Shown: positions 1 through 9,419 of the stretch, in pieces
How positions within the stretch are numbered: the first letter of the stretch is position 1
Layout: each line of letters begins with the position of its first letter
Assembly: GCA_015272515.1 (NCBI GenBank)
Contig: JACYLN010000119.1
Location: 1 to 62,414, forward strand
Length of the DNA stretch: 62,414 bases
Direction of reading: 5' to 3'
Source of the DNA: Leptolyngbyaceae cyanobacterium C42_A2020_001
GTDB lineage: Bacteria; Cyanobacteriota; Cyanobacteriia; Leptolyngbyales; Leptolyngbyaceae
Program-made: the position numbers and the translations under genes
Notes under the pieces: model-generated
What the model saw: only the letters and a program-made list of their open reading frames with translations
What the model was told of the DNA's origin: nothing
Databases searched by the model: none

Positions 1-2081
1 AGTTTGCCTGCATTGCCCTGCACCGTGACGCGATCGCGTTCTTGCCAGCCCATCGCTTCCACGTCAGATCGATGCATCAGAATGCAGTTGCGGTGGGGCA
101 TTCCCCGGTATTTGTCACCTTCTCGGTAAACTACTGTGTTGTGTTGAGAATAGCTGCGTCCGGTTCCCAAGATTACTACAAGGGCGGGAGTGGATTCTGG
201 AACCCCTAATTCTTGTTGGGTTGGTAGTGTCAGGGTTGGTAGAGGTGTCACAAACATCGTCGCTTTTCCAGTGGGAGTGGGAAAGTGGGGTGTTGTGAAA
301 ATGCGATCGCCAATAGTGAACTCCTGTTTGGTGCTATCAATGTCTGCCATCGCTTCAAAGCCGGGGATGGTTTGGGCGATCAGTTGTCGCACATATTGAG
401 TGTCTTGCAGTTTGCGCCAGTGGACGGGCGTTTCGCTGTGCAGCCGATGGGCTAATTCCGTGAGAAATTCAATTTCTGAGATTAAATCGGCGTGTTTCAA
501 GTGGGTGTCGCCTTCATCGTTGAGCCGTACAAAGTTATTGCCCGATTCTGTGGTGGTTTTGTGAGGATTCTCGAATCGAGCAAACACCGGAATAATCAGC
601 GTGTTCTGCCGGGCTAACCCGTGAAAATGTCCCAGGTTGGGTTTGGTGGCAAGATAGACAATCGTTTCAATGTTGCCTAATGCTCGTCGCGCCTGCGTGG
701 AATCTGGATTGGCTGCGTAGAGGTTGCCGCCTAGACAAAGCAACGTGTCAATCTTACCTGCATCTGCTGCTTCAATTAATGCGCGCGTGTCGTAGCCTGG
801 AACGCGGTTTAGGGGACGCTGCAACAGGTTTTCTAAGGCGAGGCGAATTTCTTCTCTGAGGCGAATCGTAACCCCCATTGAGCCAAATCCCTGCACGTTG
901 GAATGCCCCCGGATTGGCATGGTTCCGGCTCCTTCCTTGCCTGCATTGCCAGTGAGAAGAGCAGTATTAGCGATGCTATGAATATTGTCTACACCGTTGC
1001 TATGTTGAGTTACACCCATAGCCCAGGCAAAAACAACTCCTTTGGCATGACCAATGATATTTGCAGTCTGATCAATTTCTGTCTTAGATACTCCGCATAG
1101 GGTTGTAATTGATTCCCACGATGTTGCTTGTGCGTATTCAATAATTGATTTCCAATCAATCGCATGAGCTTGCAAATACTTCCACTGGACTAAGTCTTGT
1201 TCAATGAGGGATTTTTGAATACCAACGAACAATGCTACATCGCTGCCAGGAATCGGTTGCAAGTACAGAGACGAGATATCAGAGCCACCTGCCAGCATGG
1301 ATTTGATCGGATAAGCCGGAGAGGCAAATTTGACCAAACCCACTTCCACCAGGGGATTAACGATGATGACCTTGCCGCCGCGATCGCGCAATTGAATCAA
1401 CTCATTCATCAAACGCGGATGGTTGGAAGGCGCGTTGGAGCCAATCAACACCACACAATCGGCTTTTTTCAAGTTCTCCAGGCTCACCATTGAGGTGCCA
1501 GAACCAAACATTTGTTTGAGTCCAACGGTGGAAGCAGCATGGCAGAGATCTGAGCAATCCGCCAAATTGTTTGACCCCAACGCCCGCATCATTAGTTGCA
1601 ATAAATAAGCCGCTTCATTCGATGAGCGCCCGGAACTGTAGGATGCAACTCGTTCGGCTGGTTGACGGAATCCAGTTTCTACAATTTCATACACCTCATC
1701 CCAGGAAATGCGCTCGTAGCGATCGCTGCCTGCTCGGAGAATCAATGGCATGCTCAAGCGGCCGAGCCGATCTGCCTGGAGTGAGGTGAGTTGCTGAAGC
1801 TCTTGAAGGTTGTACAGCTCATGAAAATGGGTGGCGGGTTGCAGTTCTGCCGCGATCGCTTCCACACTCTTGGCACAGCGTTGCAAAAACTCGCCTTCTT
1901 CATTGTAAAAACCACCTTTTTGTCCGCCCGTTCCCCACGCGCAAGACAAACAAGCGCTTTTATGATTCAAGGTCTTCCAGAGTTTGATGCCATCCGGTGA
2001 AAGGGTGTGCTCTGCCCAATATTGAATAACGGGTATGCCGCCGCCTACAACCGGAGTATTGCTGGGGGTGTCTGCTGCCAT
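1..2081 (-). CDS. FdhF/YdeP-family molybdopterin oxidoreductase, C-terminus cut by window edge
   Basis: The reverse strand is open from an ATG at 2081 to the first base of the window, so about 693 residues are present and the C-terminus lies outside. The family is formate-dehydrogenase-H-like and binds a bis-pterin Mo or W cofactor; its substrate is usually unknown. Near the N-terminus comes a Cys pair (KSACLSCAWGTGGQKGG), then YSSGRSSNEAAYL, GSNAPSNHPR, GVTQHSNGVDN, NTALLTGNAGKEGAGTMP and RGHSNVQGFGSMG, which together are characteristic of the YdeP type. A stop codon immediately upstream in frame (near 2102) limits the N-terminus, and MAADTPSNTPVVGGG suits the family; no strong ribosome binding site is seen. 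It is divergent from the NIL-domain gene. The family is certain, the reaction is not. Confidence 0.9.
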   Translation of the reverse strand, partial: MAADTPSNTPVVGGGIPVIQYWAEHTLSPDGIKLWKTLNHKSACLSCAWGTGGQKGGFYNEEGEFLQRCAKSVEAIAAELQPATHFHELYNLQELQQLTSLQADRLGRLSMPLILRAGSDRYERISWDEVYEIVETGFRQPAERVASYSSGRSSNEAAYLLQLMMRALGSNNLADCSDLCHAASTVGLKQMFGSGTSMVSLENLKKADCVVLIGSNAPSNHPRLMNELIQLRDRGGKVIIVNPLVEVGLVKFASPAYPIKSMLAGGSDISSLYLQPIPGSDVALFVGIQKSLIEQDLVQWKYLQAHAIDWKSIIEYAQATSWESITTLCGVSKTEIDQTANIIGHAKGVVFAWAMGVTQHSNGVDNIHSIANTALLTGNAGKEGAGTMPIRGHSNVQGFGSMGVTIRLREEIRLALENLLQRPLNRVPGYDTRALIEAADAGKIDTLLCLGGNLYAANPDSTQARRALGNIETIVYLATKPNLGHFHGLARQNTLIIPVFARFENPHKTTTESGNNFVRLNDEGDTHLKHADLISEIEFLTELAHRLHSETPVHWRKLQDTQYVRQLIAQTIPGFEAMADIDSTKQEFTIGDRIFTTPHFPTPTGKATMFVTPLPTLTLPTQQELGVPESTPALVVILGTGRSYSQHNTVVYREGDKYRGMPHRNCILMHRSDVEAMGWQERDRVTVQGNAGK

Positions 2082-2300
2082 CGCCGTGTAAACCCAGTGC
2101 TAAAGATTATTTCTGCTTCAACGCTACCGCAAATTCCCAGGTCATGGGCAAATCGCTGCATGGAATCTTGCTTGCGATTGCGTTTGTTTTCAAGTATCAC
2201 TGCTAAATATCCGGTTAATCGGTAGATTGACCGTAGATTAAATTTGAATTAAGCAAATAAACTCAATGTAGATGCATAACTCTACTTGCTTGCATTCGTA

Positions 2301-2315
2301 CTAAGCCCGGCTTAG
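2301..2315. promoter_or_regulatory. Perfect dyad CTAAGCC-C-GGCTTAG upstream of the NIL-domain gene
   Basis: A 15-base perfect inverted repeat (7-base arms, 1-base centre) lies 24 bases before the NIL-domain ATG and within the divergent region shared with the molybdopterin oxidoreductase. A weaker pair, GTAGA/TCTAC, sits at 2268-2285. The size fits an operator for a dimeric regulator; the regulator is unknown. The rest of 2082-2339 shows no gene. Confidence 0.4.
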
Positions 2316-2339
2316 AACCTGCTCAAGGAGAAAGCTTTC

Positions 2340-2624
2340 ATGTCATTAAGCACAGCAGATGACAATCGCTCAACTCAAAAACGAATTCGGATTCGGATTC
2401 CTAAGCAATACCATCAAGACCCAATCATTTCTCGACTGGTATCTCATTATCACCTGACAGTTAATATCACCGCTGCCATTCTAGGAGCGAATGCGGCTGG
2501 GGATGGATGGTTTGATCTGGAACTGCAAGGAAACGCCAGCCGCATTAGTGACGCTTTAACTTACCTGGATGAGTTAGATTTAGATGTTTTGGAAAGACAG
2601 CGAAACAGATGGTTAGTAGTATGA
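2340..2624 (+). CDS. NIL-domain small protein
   Basis: A 94-residue protein made almost entirely of one NIL domain, the ferredoxin-fold ligand-binding module named after a conserved NIL motif in methionine-uptake ABC ATPases. A charged N-terminus (RIRIRIPKQYH) leads to the pattern DPIISRLVSHYHLTVNI, then GANAAGDGWFDLELQG and ISDALTYLDELDLDV, typical of the stand-alone cyanobacterial form. AAGGAGAAAG before the ATG is a clear ribosome binding site. Stand-alone NIL proteins are generally assumed to sense or bind a small ligand, possibly sulfur-related; nothing here shows which. It is transcribed away from the molybdopterin oxidoreductase and precedes htpX in the same direction with a gap of about 118 bases. 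Confidence 0.85.
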   Translation: MSLSTADDNRSTQKRIRIRIPKQYHQDPIISRLVSHYHLTVNITAAILGANAAGDGWFDLELQGNASRISDALTYLDELDLDVLERQRNRWLVV

Positions 2625-2742
2625 CCTGCTTGATCTTCTTTCTTCTCTAACCAGAGATAGAGACTGCTTTGCTCCGCCGGAAAGATTCTCTCTTGCCACC
2701 TGATCTGAGACGGTGTAAGCAGGTTTTAAGGTGGTGAGAACT

Positions 2743-3627
2743 ATGCGATTTGGCATTAACGAAATCAAAACAGCGGGCTTGCTGGGGTTACTTAGTGGTT
2801 TACTCGTGTTAGGTGGCTATTACTTACTTGGTAACGAACAAGGTTTAATCCTGGGATTCGTGGTTGCGGCATTATCGAGTTTTGGCTCCTGGTATTATTC
2901 CGATCGCGCGGCACTAGCGGCGTTTCAGGCGCAACCCTTGACCCGAGAAGAAGCCCCAGACTTGTACGATACGGTGGCTCGGTTGAGCGATCGTGCCGAA
3001 ATTCCCATGCCGAAACTGTTTGTCGTGCCAACTCAGGCTCCAAACGCTTTTGCCACGGGGCGTGACCCAGACCACGCCACGATTGCCGTATCGAAAGGGA
3101 TTTTGGAACTGCTGAATCGCGAAGAACTAGAAGGTGTGATTGCCCACGAAATGACGCATATCAAAAACCGTGACACGCTGACTCAAGCAGTTGCCGGAAC
3201 GGTTGCTGGAGCGATCACTTACTTAGGTCAAATTCTCAGCTTCGGATTACTGTTTGGACCCGTAAGTCGGCATTCTCGCCAGGGACAGAACCCATTTGGA
3301 CTGTTGTTTTTGATTGTCCTCGCGCCTCTGTCTGCCTCTTTGCTGCAATTAGCCATTTCGCGGACTCGTGAATACTCGGCTGACCTGGGAGCGGCTCAAA
3401 TTACCGGAAATCCAACGGCTCTTGCCACTGCACTACAGAAGCTAGAAACCATGAGCCATCAAATTCCAATGAATGGTAACCCTACAATGGCTCCCTTGCT
3501 GATTATGAATCCGCTTCCACGTCAGGGGTTACAAGCGTTGTTTATGACCCATCCCCCCACCGCAGAGCGAATTCGCCGCTTGCTGGAGTTAGCTCAACAA
3601 CAATCCCTCACCGCTGCTGCTGTATAA
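2743..3627 (+). CDS. htpX: Membrane zinc metalloprotease HtpX
   Basis: M48 family endopeptidase of 294 residues that degrades misfolded membrane proteins. Two hydrophobic segments occupy about residues 10-50. The zinc motif HEMTH is at 135-139 (His135, His139, catalytic Glu136) and the third ligand is probably Glu210 in SRTREYSAD. A second hydrophobic pair (about 150-172 and 186-206) separates the two parts of the active site, as in the family. An in-frame GTG lies at 2731, but ATG 2743 is preferred because AAGGTGGTGAG sits just before it and MRFGINEIKTA fits the family. The stop codon lies within a 16-base tandem duplication, described separately. Confidence 0.95.
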   Translation: MRFGINEIKTAGLLGLLSGLLVLGGYYLLGNEQGLILGFVVAALSSFGSWYYSDRAALAAFQAQPLTREEAPDLYDTVARLSDRAEIPMPKLFVVPTQAPNAFATGRDPDHATIAVSKGILELLNREELEGVIAHEMTHIKNRDTLTQAVAGTVAGAITYLGQILSFGLLFGPVSRHSRQGQNPFGLLFLIVLAPLSASLLQLAISRTREYSADLGAAQITGNPTALATALQKLETMSHQIPMNGNPTMAPLLIMNPLPRQGLQALFMTHPPTAERIRRLLELAQQQSLTAAAV

Positions 3628-3644
3628 AGCTGCTGCTGTATAAA
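3613..3644 (+). repeat. Exact 16-base tandem duplication across the htpX stop codon
   Basis: GCTGCTGCTGTATAAA is present twice, at 3613-3628 and 3629-3644. The first copy holds the last codons (Ala-Ala-Ala-Val) and the TAA stop of htpX; the second is untranslated. It looks like a recent replication-slippage event seeded by the GCT run. Confidence 0.9.
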
Positions 3645-3772
3645 AGCGTTAAATTGCAGGTTCCGAGTCACGATGGGAACGGTTGCAGGAGACTGAGCCG
3701 TTCTTTTTTGTCAAAATTCAAAATTAGCTTCTCTGTCTCTGTAGTGATGTATAGGGTTAGCTGGAGAAACTG

Positions 3773-4624
3773 ATGAAGGTCCAACGATTTGAACATCCTA
3801 TTGAGTTCTGCGATCGCGCCGAACCTTTCTTGCAGCAAAACGAGGTGGTTCATAATCTGCCGCTGCGGCTTTGTCGCTCGTTTCGAGAAGGCAGTCCTCA
3901 TATCAAGCCCAGTTACCTGGCGCTGGTTGAGGTAGATGGCAACCCGGTTGCCGTGGCAATTAGAACGCCGCCATTTCCTCTGGTAGTGTCAGAAGTGACA
4001 GAACCAGCCGCGATCGCCTTACTTGTGGATGATTTGCAAGCGGCTGAGCCAGAACTGGCGGGTGTGAATGCGCCTCAAGCCGTTGCCGATGAATTTGCCA
4101 GAATTTGGCAGCAGCGCACTAACCAACTGGCTCACCTGTATATGGCAATGCGAGTGCACAAGCTGACCGCAGTGCAGCCTGTAGCTCAAACGAGTGGATG
4201 GTTGCGATTGGCGGAAGCAGGCGATCGCTCCTTACTGACTGATTGGTACATCGCCTTTCAGCAAGAAGCCTTACAAGAATCGCCAGAACTGGCTACGGCT
4301 CAAGCCTGGGCAGAGCGACAAATTGGCTATCAAACCCTGTATTTATGGCAGGATGGCGATCGCGTGGTGTCTGCGGCATCTGGGTTTCCAGCTTCTGCGC
4401 GGGTGGGCGTAGTGAATTTTGTATACACGCCGCTGGAGTTTCGGAAGCGGGGGTATGCGACTACCTGTGTTGCCGCGGTTAGTCAGCGCCTTTTGAAGCA
4501 GGGCTATCAAGCCTGTGCTCTGTTTACCGATCTGGCCAATCGCACGTCCAACAAAATCTATCGTGCGATCGGCTATCAGCCTGTTTGCGATTGGAATCAG
4601 TATCGGTTTCAGCCCAAACTTTAA
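3773..4624 (+). CDS. GNAT-family N-acetyltransferase
   Basis: A 283-residue protein with a poorly conserved N-terminal half and a C-terminal GNAT fold. The acetyl-CoA region is seen around residues 215-255: VNFVYTPLEFRKRGYATTCVAAVSQ holds the R/Q-x-x-G-x-A-like motif (RKRGYA), followed by CALFTDLANRTSNKIYRAIGYQPV, a classic GNAT ending. A GGAGAA ribosome binding site precedes the ATG. The substrate cannot be told from sequence. It converges on the secreted-protein gene that ends at 4627, leaving 2 bases between stops. Confidence 0.87.
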   Translation: MKVQRFEHPIEFCDRAEPFLQQNEVVHNLPLRLCRSFREGSPHIKPSYLALVEVDGNPVAVAIRTPPFPLVVSEVTEPAAIALLVDDLQAAEPELAGVNAPQAVADEFARIWQQRTNQLAHLYMAMRVHKLTAVQPVAQTSGWLRLAEAGDRSLLTDWYIAFQQEALQESPELATAQAWAERQIGYQTLYLWQDGDRVVSAASGFPASARVGVVNFVYTPLEFRKRGYATTCVAAVSQRLLKQGYQACALFTDLANRTSNKIYRAIGYQPVCDWNQYRFQPKL

Positions 4625-4626
4625 GC

Positions 4627-5301
4627 TTAGGGTTTAGCCGGGGAGGGGGAGACTTCTTCGCATTCGAGGCGAGGAATGGTGTTAAAGGAGCGATCGCCCG
4701 GAAATTCGATCGCTCCACTCAAGCGATTTACCTTAGAACCGCTAGCACCAATCACCTTGCCGTCTACCGTGCAACCCACTTGAAAATTTCCCGTCAATTT
4801 CCACAAATCCCCTTCCTTTGTGGCGGCCGTCAGCGGCACTTCACCCTTAAAAGTAGACATGGTTATTGCCTGCTTTGTTCTGCCGGGACCGCCAAACAGG
4901 ACAGTTAAAGCAATTCCGGCTCTATCCGTTCGCACATCTACAAAATTCGCCTCAACGGCCATTGTTTCTTTTTCAAAATTGCGGTTTTCAATGTCTCGAC
5001 CGGTAAACTTGCCCTCTGCTTCAAAATCAAATCGCTGAAGCTTATCGTTGCGAGGTAGAAATACTTTCTCCACAAACTCCTGAGAACCATCTTCGGCAAC
5101 TTCGCTTTTAGGCACTTTCGTAATTTTTTGGGCAGGTGGATCGTTTTCAGGATTGGGGGAAAGGATGACTTTTGTTACGTCATAAGCTTGAGCAGGAAGG
5201 GCAACATTCATCCATATTGAAACAGTTGTCAGCGAGAGCAGGAAATCCAATTTTTTACCTGCAAATTCTAGGCGATGCGCTTGTGTATGCATTGTGGTCA
5301 C
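4627..5301 (-). CDS. Exported protein of unknown function
   Basis: A 224-residue product read from a GTG at 5301 (an ATG lies 9 bases further in). The first 39 residues look like a Sec signal: basic GKK, a hydrophobic stretch FLLSLTTVSIW, and a probable cleavage after PAQA. The mature part is hydrophilic with no recognised motif; it contains a GAIEFPGDRSFNTIPRLECEE region near the C-terminus and is probably beta-rich. I do not recognise the family. Likely periplasmic. The next gene on this strand (Ycf66) lies downstream of its start at 5428 but ends there, so the two are in the same orientation with a 126-base gap. Confidence 0.7.
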   Translation of the reverse strand: MTTMHTQAHRLEFAGKKLDFLLSLTTVSIWMNVALPAQAYDVTKVILSPNPENDPPAQKITKVPKSEVAEDGSQEFVEKVFLPRNDKLQRFDFEAEGKFTGRDIENRNFEKETMAVEANFVDVRTDRAGIALTVLFGGPGRTKQAITMSTFKGEVPLTAATKEGDLWKLTGNFQVGCTVDGKVIGASGSKVNRLSGAIEFPGDRSFNTIPRLECEEVSPSPAKP

Positions 5302-5427
5302 CAGTTCTCATCTGTGTTTCAGGCACGCAAGAGAGCGATGGGAGCATCCCTTCAGGAGGACACTACCACAGGTGCATCAGAACTCCAATCAACTGCGTTC
5401 GTTTTTTCTGAAAAAGTTGGAAGTATC

Positions 5428-6609
5428 CTATTCTTGACCTATTTCTGGTGTTGGCGGGTCAGAAGGTAGCCCTTTTTCTTCTGCATCGGCGATCGCTGCT
5501 TCTACCAATTCGGGACTAGGAGGGTGAGGTGGCACTGCCTGAGGGACTTCATCACCACTTTCATGGGTTTGTTCCTGCGACGAGATATCTTCCAGTAGTT
5601 CTTCCACAATTTCTTCTGCCGTCGCATCAGACAACGCCCCAGCTAACAAATCGGGAGCCAGTTCATCACTCACAATTTCGATCGTCGCTTCAGCAACTAA
5701 TGATCCATCGGCGGTTCTGCCAATTTCTTCTACAACTGAAATCACCGTTGCATCTGTGACTTGCAGTTCAGTCGTAGGCTTGTTCTCCCGAAATTGTTTG
5801 CGGACGTAGGTTGGCTTCGTCTCTTTCTTTTTGGAGAAACTTTTCAGCAAAGATTGAATCGTCTCTGTCAACACCTTGACCAGATTGGAGGCTTTTTGAG
5901 GCAGGTTCAACGGGGAATTAGGTGGGATGGGTTCTGAAGCTGAGACGGATTTTGCTGCTCGTTCTGCGGCAATTTGTACAGAGGTTGCTACTGACTCTGC
6001 TTGTTCTGCAATGTCTGTGGCTGCTTCAGTGAGGCTATCTTGCACTTGGTCGGTTGCCTCAGTCAGTGTTTCTGAAACAGTCCTTTCTTCTGGAATTGCG
6101 GCTTTAGCAAACCGCTCGATCGCTTCCTTGCCTGCGGTCCCAAATTCTTCCAACTTGGGTGGGGTGTAAGGTTCATCAATCGTGACCGTGGGTTTGGGTT
6201 GGGTTGCAGAGGCGATCGCGCCCTGAATGCCCTCCTTCAGTTGCCCAAAGGTGCGAGAAGCTTGCTGCGATAACTGCGATCGCCCCTCCGGGCTAGAAAG
6301 GTTGCTGAAAGCGGCTTTCACATCATCTGTGGTCGGCAAAGCGGTTTGCTGATCCAGGGGTGACACTTGCCGTCTTAGGAGAAAGGTTTGCCAGCCCAGC
6401 CAGCCCAGCAATGACACTCCAGCAATTTGCCCCAACAGCACACCGCCCGTAATCCGTCCAGCATACACCCATAACACCAGCGCATAAAACAATCCCACAC
6501 CGCTCCAGATAAAGTCATTTTTACGATGGACTTCTGGAAAGAAAAAGGCAGCCATATACAGCGCAAAGCTCCCTAATCCAACCACCAGTGCGAGAATGTA
6601 TGCCAGCAT
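5428..6609 (-). CDS. ycf66: Ycf66-family protein
   Basis: 393 residues. The N-terminal 100 residues are Ycf66: MLAYILALVVGLGSFALYMAAF, then FPEVHRKNDFIWSG and VYAGRITGG, with about three membrane segments. Ycf66 is conserved in cyanobacteria and some plastids; its function is unknown. The remaining part is a long acidic tail rich in Ala, Glu, Thr and Ser, probably disordered or coiled-coil and cytoplasmic, with one basic island (about 270-290, KKKETKPTYVRKQFR). An in-frame codon at 6642 would add 11 residues, but the ATG at 6609 has AGGAGG six bases upstream and matches the family N-terminus. Confidence 0.9.
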   Translation of the reverse strand: MLAYILALVVGLGSFALYMAAFFFPEVHRKNDFIWSGVGLFYALVLWVYAGRITGGVLLGQIAGVSLLGWLGWQTFLLRRQVSPLDQQTALPTTDDVKAAFSNLSSPEGRSQLSQQASRTFGQLKEGIQGAIASATQPKPTVTIDEPYTPPKLEEFGTAGKEAIERFAKAAIPEERTVSETLTEATDQVQDSLTEAATDIAEQAESVATSVQIAAERAAKSVSASEPIPPNSPLNLPQKASNLVKVLTETIQSLLKSFSKKKETKPTYVRKQFRENKPTTELQVTDATVISVVEEIGRTADGSLVAEATIEIVSDELAPDLLAGALSDATAEEIVEELLEDISSQEQTHESGDEVPQAVPPHPPSPELVEAAIADAEEKGLPSDPPTPEIGQE

Positions 6610-6725
6610 ACGGTTCCTCCTGCCAAAACCTGAAACTGCCACGAGCGATCGCGGTTTAACTACCTATCACTCTACTCTGGCGTTAGAAATTTTGACCCGT
6701 GAGTTTGGTTTAATCCACAATCGGT

Positions 6726-7172
6726 TCAATCCACCAGCCATTGTGTCATCAGGTAAGCCATCCAACCAATCCAAACGCCTGTAAATGTTAAAATCCCAAA
6801 GCTTACCCAGAGCAAAAAATATAGGATTCTACGCAGTACGCCTCTTGGCTGTGAGGTAGGTAGAGTTGTCATTGAATCTTGATACTGCCAAAAAAACAAA
6901 AATAGGGCAAAACTGAGGGCTAAAAGTGCTGCCAAGATTGTTGCTCCAGTTATCCAATCGCTTTCACGGATGTGTTGGAATGCAGGGAGTAAAGAGCCAG
7001 CATTGCCACTGTTTGGTTGAAATGTGGGATCTCGCAAGGGGGAAGCTTGATGGATAAGCACTACCCCTGCGGCTGAGAGCAATACTATCACCGCAAAACT
7101 GAAGCCTGATAGGCGTTGAAGAGTTTGAAGACGCATAGAAATTTTTGCTTCGTTTGAGAGTCTCAATTGCAC
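6726..7172 (-). CDS. Small multi-pass membrane protein, unknown function
   Basis: 148 residues from a GTG at 7172, which has GGGG six bases upstream; an ATG at 7136 would give 136 residues. Three hydrophobic helices are seen at roughly residues 24-44, 73-95 and 112-142, and the last is rich in Trp and Gly. The loop between helices 1 and 2 (SPLRDPTFQPNSGNAG) would face the periplasm or lumen if the N-terminus is cytoplasmic. No family is recognised. It lies in the same orientation as ycf66 with a 116-base gap and is divergent from gnd. Confidence 0.65.
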   Translation of the reverse strand: MQLRLSNEAKISMRLQTLQRLSGFSFAVIVLLSAAGVVLIHQASPLRDPTFQPNSGNAGSLLPAFQHIRESDWITGATILAALLALSFALFLFFWQYQDSMTTLPTSQPRGVLRRILYFLLWVSFGILTFTGVWIGWMAYLMTQWLVD

Positions 7173-7408
7173 AACTGCCCCTGCTCAAATGGATGACTCT
7201 GCGATCGCCAAAATGTTTCTAAACATACACTGCTTGCTACCCTCAGCTTCCCTCGATTGTCAGAGTCTTAATCTCTTCTTCCAGGTTAATCTGGCGGGAT
7301 CGGGCTACCCTGAAAGGACAATAGACAGCCTTGACCCGTTGTAAGCAACCAAAAACTTAAACGACCAAAACTTGTAAAGCTACAGAACCTAGTTACCCAG
7401 AGAGTCTT

Positions 7409-8854
7409 ATGGCACAGCAATTTGGTGTAATCGGTCTTGCCGTAATGGGCGAGAACCTGGCATTGAACGTTGAAAGCAAAGGATTTCCCATTGCAGTTTA
7501 CAACCGTAGCCGTGAAAAAACCGATCAATTCATGGCAACCCGCGCACAAGGCAAAAACTGCGTTGCCGCCTACACCCTGGAAGAATTTGTTGCCTCACTA
7601 GAGCGTCCCCGCCGCATCTTGATCATGGTGAAAGCAGGAGCACCCGTCGATGCAGTGATTGAGCAATTAAAACCTCTTCTGGATGAAGGCGACGTGTTGA
7701 TCGACGGTGGCAACTCGCTGTTTACCGATACCCAGCGGCGGGCAGCAGCGTTGGAAGCAGAAAAGTTTACCTTCATTGGTATGGGAGTCAGCGGTGGTGA
7801 AGAAGGTGCCTTACTTGGGCCTAGCCTCATGCCTGGCGGTACAAAGCAGGCTTATGACAATTTAGAGCCAATTCTGACAAAGATTGCCGCTCAGGTAGAT
7901 GATGGTCCCTGTGTAACCTACATTGGACCGGGTGGCGCAGGGCACTACGTTAAAATGGTGCACAACGGTATTGAGTACGGTGATATGCAGCTCATCGCCG
8001 AAGCCTACGACTTAATGAAAAACGTTGCAGGTTTGACGAGCACTCAGTTGCATGAAGTGTTCTCAGAGTGGAATCAAACTGATGAGTTAGATTCTTACCT
8101 GATTGAAATCACAGCAGACATCTTTAAAGTGACCGATCCAGATACGGGTAGCCCACTGGTAGATGTAATTCTGGATGCGGCTGGGCAAAAAGGTACTGGG
8201 CGTTGGACGGTGGATACCGCCTTAGAACTAGGGGTGCCCATTCCCACGATTATTGCTGCCGTAACTGCCCGCATCATGTCGTCTTACAAGAAGGAGCGGG
8301 TAGAAGCCTCTAAGCAGCTTTCTGGTCCGTCAATCTCATTTGATGGCGATACGAGCGAGTTTGTGAATAAAGTACGGGATGCGCTTTACTGCTCCAAGAT
8401 GTGTTCCTACGCACAGGGTATGGCATTGCTCAAGAAAGCGTCAGAGGTGTATAACTTTGGTCTGAATTTGGGTGAATGTGCCCGCATCTGGAAGGGGGGT
8501 TGCATTATCCGCGCCCGCTTCTTGAATAAGATCAAGAAAGCGTTCGATGAGAATCCTAACCTGCCGAATCTGCTGCTGGCTCCAGAATTTAAGCAATCCA
8601 TTCTCGATCGCCAATCGGCATGGCGAGAAGTGATCGCAACCGCAGCAAAAGTTGGTATCCCAGTTCCAGCGTTTAGTGCGTCGCTTGACTACTTCGACAG
8701 TTACCGTCGCGATCGCCTGCCCCAAAACCTCACCCAGGCACAGCGCGACTACTTTGGTGCTCACACCTATGAGCGGGTAGACAAGGACGGCGTTTATCAC
8801 ACCGACTGGATTCATGTAGTCGATGAAATTCCTGAACCAGCTTTAGCGAAATAG
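7409..8854 (+). CDS. gnd: 6-phosphogluconate dehydrogenase, decarboxylating
   Basis: Converts 6-phosphogluconate to ribulose 5-phosphate with NADP reduction, in the oxidative pentose phosphate pathway that feeds cyanobacteria in the dark. The 481-residue length is standard. The Rossmann motif [12 protein letters not shown] is at residues 8-19 and NRSREKTD follows. GVSGGEEGA and [14 protein letters not shown] hold the substrate-binding and catalytic Lys/Asn positions. The C-terminal helical domain ends with [24 protein letters not shown], a family signature. A hairpin terminator follows the stop. Confidence 0.98.
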   Translation: MAQQFGVIGLAVMGENLALNVESKGFPIAVYNRSREKTDQFMATRAQGKNCVAAYTLEEFVASLERPRRILIMVKAGAPVDAVIEQLKPLLDEGDVLIDGGNSLFTDTQRRAAALEAEKFTFIGMGVSGGEEGALLGPSLMPGGTKQAYDNLEPILTKIAAQVDDGPCVTYIGPGGAGHYVKMVHNGIEYGDMQLIAEAYDLMKNVAGLTSTQLHEVFSEWNQTDELDSYLIEITADIFKVTDPDTGSPLVDVILDAAGQKGTGRWTVDTALELGVPIPTIIAAVTARIMSSYKKERVEASKQLSGPSISFDGDTSEFVNKVRDALYCSKMCSYAQGMALLKKASEVYNFGLNLGECARIWKGGCIIRARFLNKIKKAFDENPNLPNLLLAPEFKQSILDRQSAWREVIATAAKVGIPVPAFSASLDYFDSYRRDRLPQNLTQAQRDYFGAHTYERVDKDGVYHTDWIHVVDEIPEPALAK

Positions 8855-8877
8855 GGAATTTGTGTAAGTTCTGAAAG

Positions 8878-8908
8878 GTGCGTTAGAGCTTTGCCTGACG
8901 CACTTTTT
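8878..8908 (+). terminator. Rho-independent terminator of gnd
   Basis: Stem GTGCGTTA/TGACGCAC (one G-T pair) with a 12-base loop, then TTTTT, 24 bases after the gnd stop. Confidence 0.8.
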
Positions 8909-9328
8909 AATGCGCCCTCACTTTACTGATGTCCTCAACTGCATAATTGCTTGAGATGACCCGTAATAATAATTGGAACGGTACGGAGCAAAGCAGCGCA
9001 CACACCAATCGAATTCGACTTCGTTTGCAGCCTTTTCGTCCTCTAAATTCTCCAAACTGAAGGGACTTTGAATGGTTTGGCTCCCTCAACATGGGGTGAA
9101 AGCAGTTCGGCAGGACTTTGGCTAGATTTGATGATTTGTGTGTACAGCGTAGCTAAACTTGGAGTCCAGAAGGGCGAAACTCATTAATTTCGTAAGTCTT
9201 ATCCCTAAAAGCTTGATGAAGTAAAGCCTTGAAGCGATTAGCTTTGAGTGCATCTGTAGTTTAGATCACGCCTGAAGCGGGTGTTGTGTCACTTAGTCAT
9301 AAGGACGTGCGTCTCAACTTTTGATTCT

Positions 9329-9353
9329 AAAACTCAGAAATTTACCGAGTTTT
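9329..9353 (+). promoter_or_regulatory. Upstream leader inverted repeat
   Basis: AAAACTC and GAGTTTT form a 7-base perfect stem around an 11-base loop, 70 bases before the ATG at 9423. It could be an operator or the first hairpin of the leader RNA. Confidence 0.4.
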
Positions 9354-9383
9354 CATCACACTGTCAAGAAAAAATTAAGCGGA

Positions 9384-9419
9384 TGATTAATCCTATAAGC
9401 CCCCTTAAAGGATTAATCA
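9384..9419 (+). promoter_or_regulatory. Long hairpin covering the ribosome binding site of the 715-residue protein
   Basis: TGATTAATCCTATAAG (9384-9399) pairs with 9404-9419 over 15 of 16 positions around a CCCC loop. The right arm contains the AAAGGA ribosome binding site (9407-9412), and the ATG follows at 9423. The ribosome binding site is therefore buried in the stem when folded. Confidence 0.65.

Noticed and set aside
190-2225. Several plus-strand frames of 60-98 codons
   Set aside because: They lie opposite the molybdopterin oxidoreductase, whose reverse-strand translation is continuous and shows family motifs; the plus frames look random.
4585-4908. 107-codon plus-strand frame opposite the exported protein gene
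   Set aside because: It starts within the acetyltransferase gene and runs antisense to a gene with a signal peptide; no ribosome binding site or family features.
8907-9092. 61-codon reverse frame after gnd
   Set aside because: No ribosome binding site, no recognisable composition, and it overlaps the gnd terminator region.
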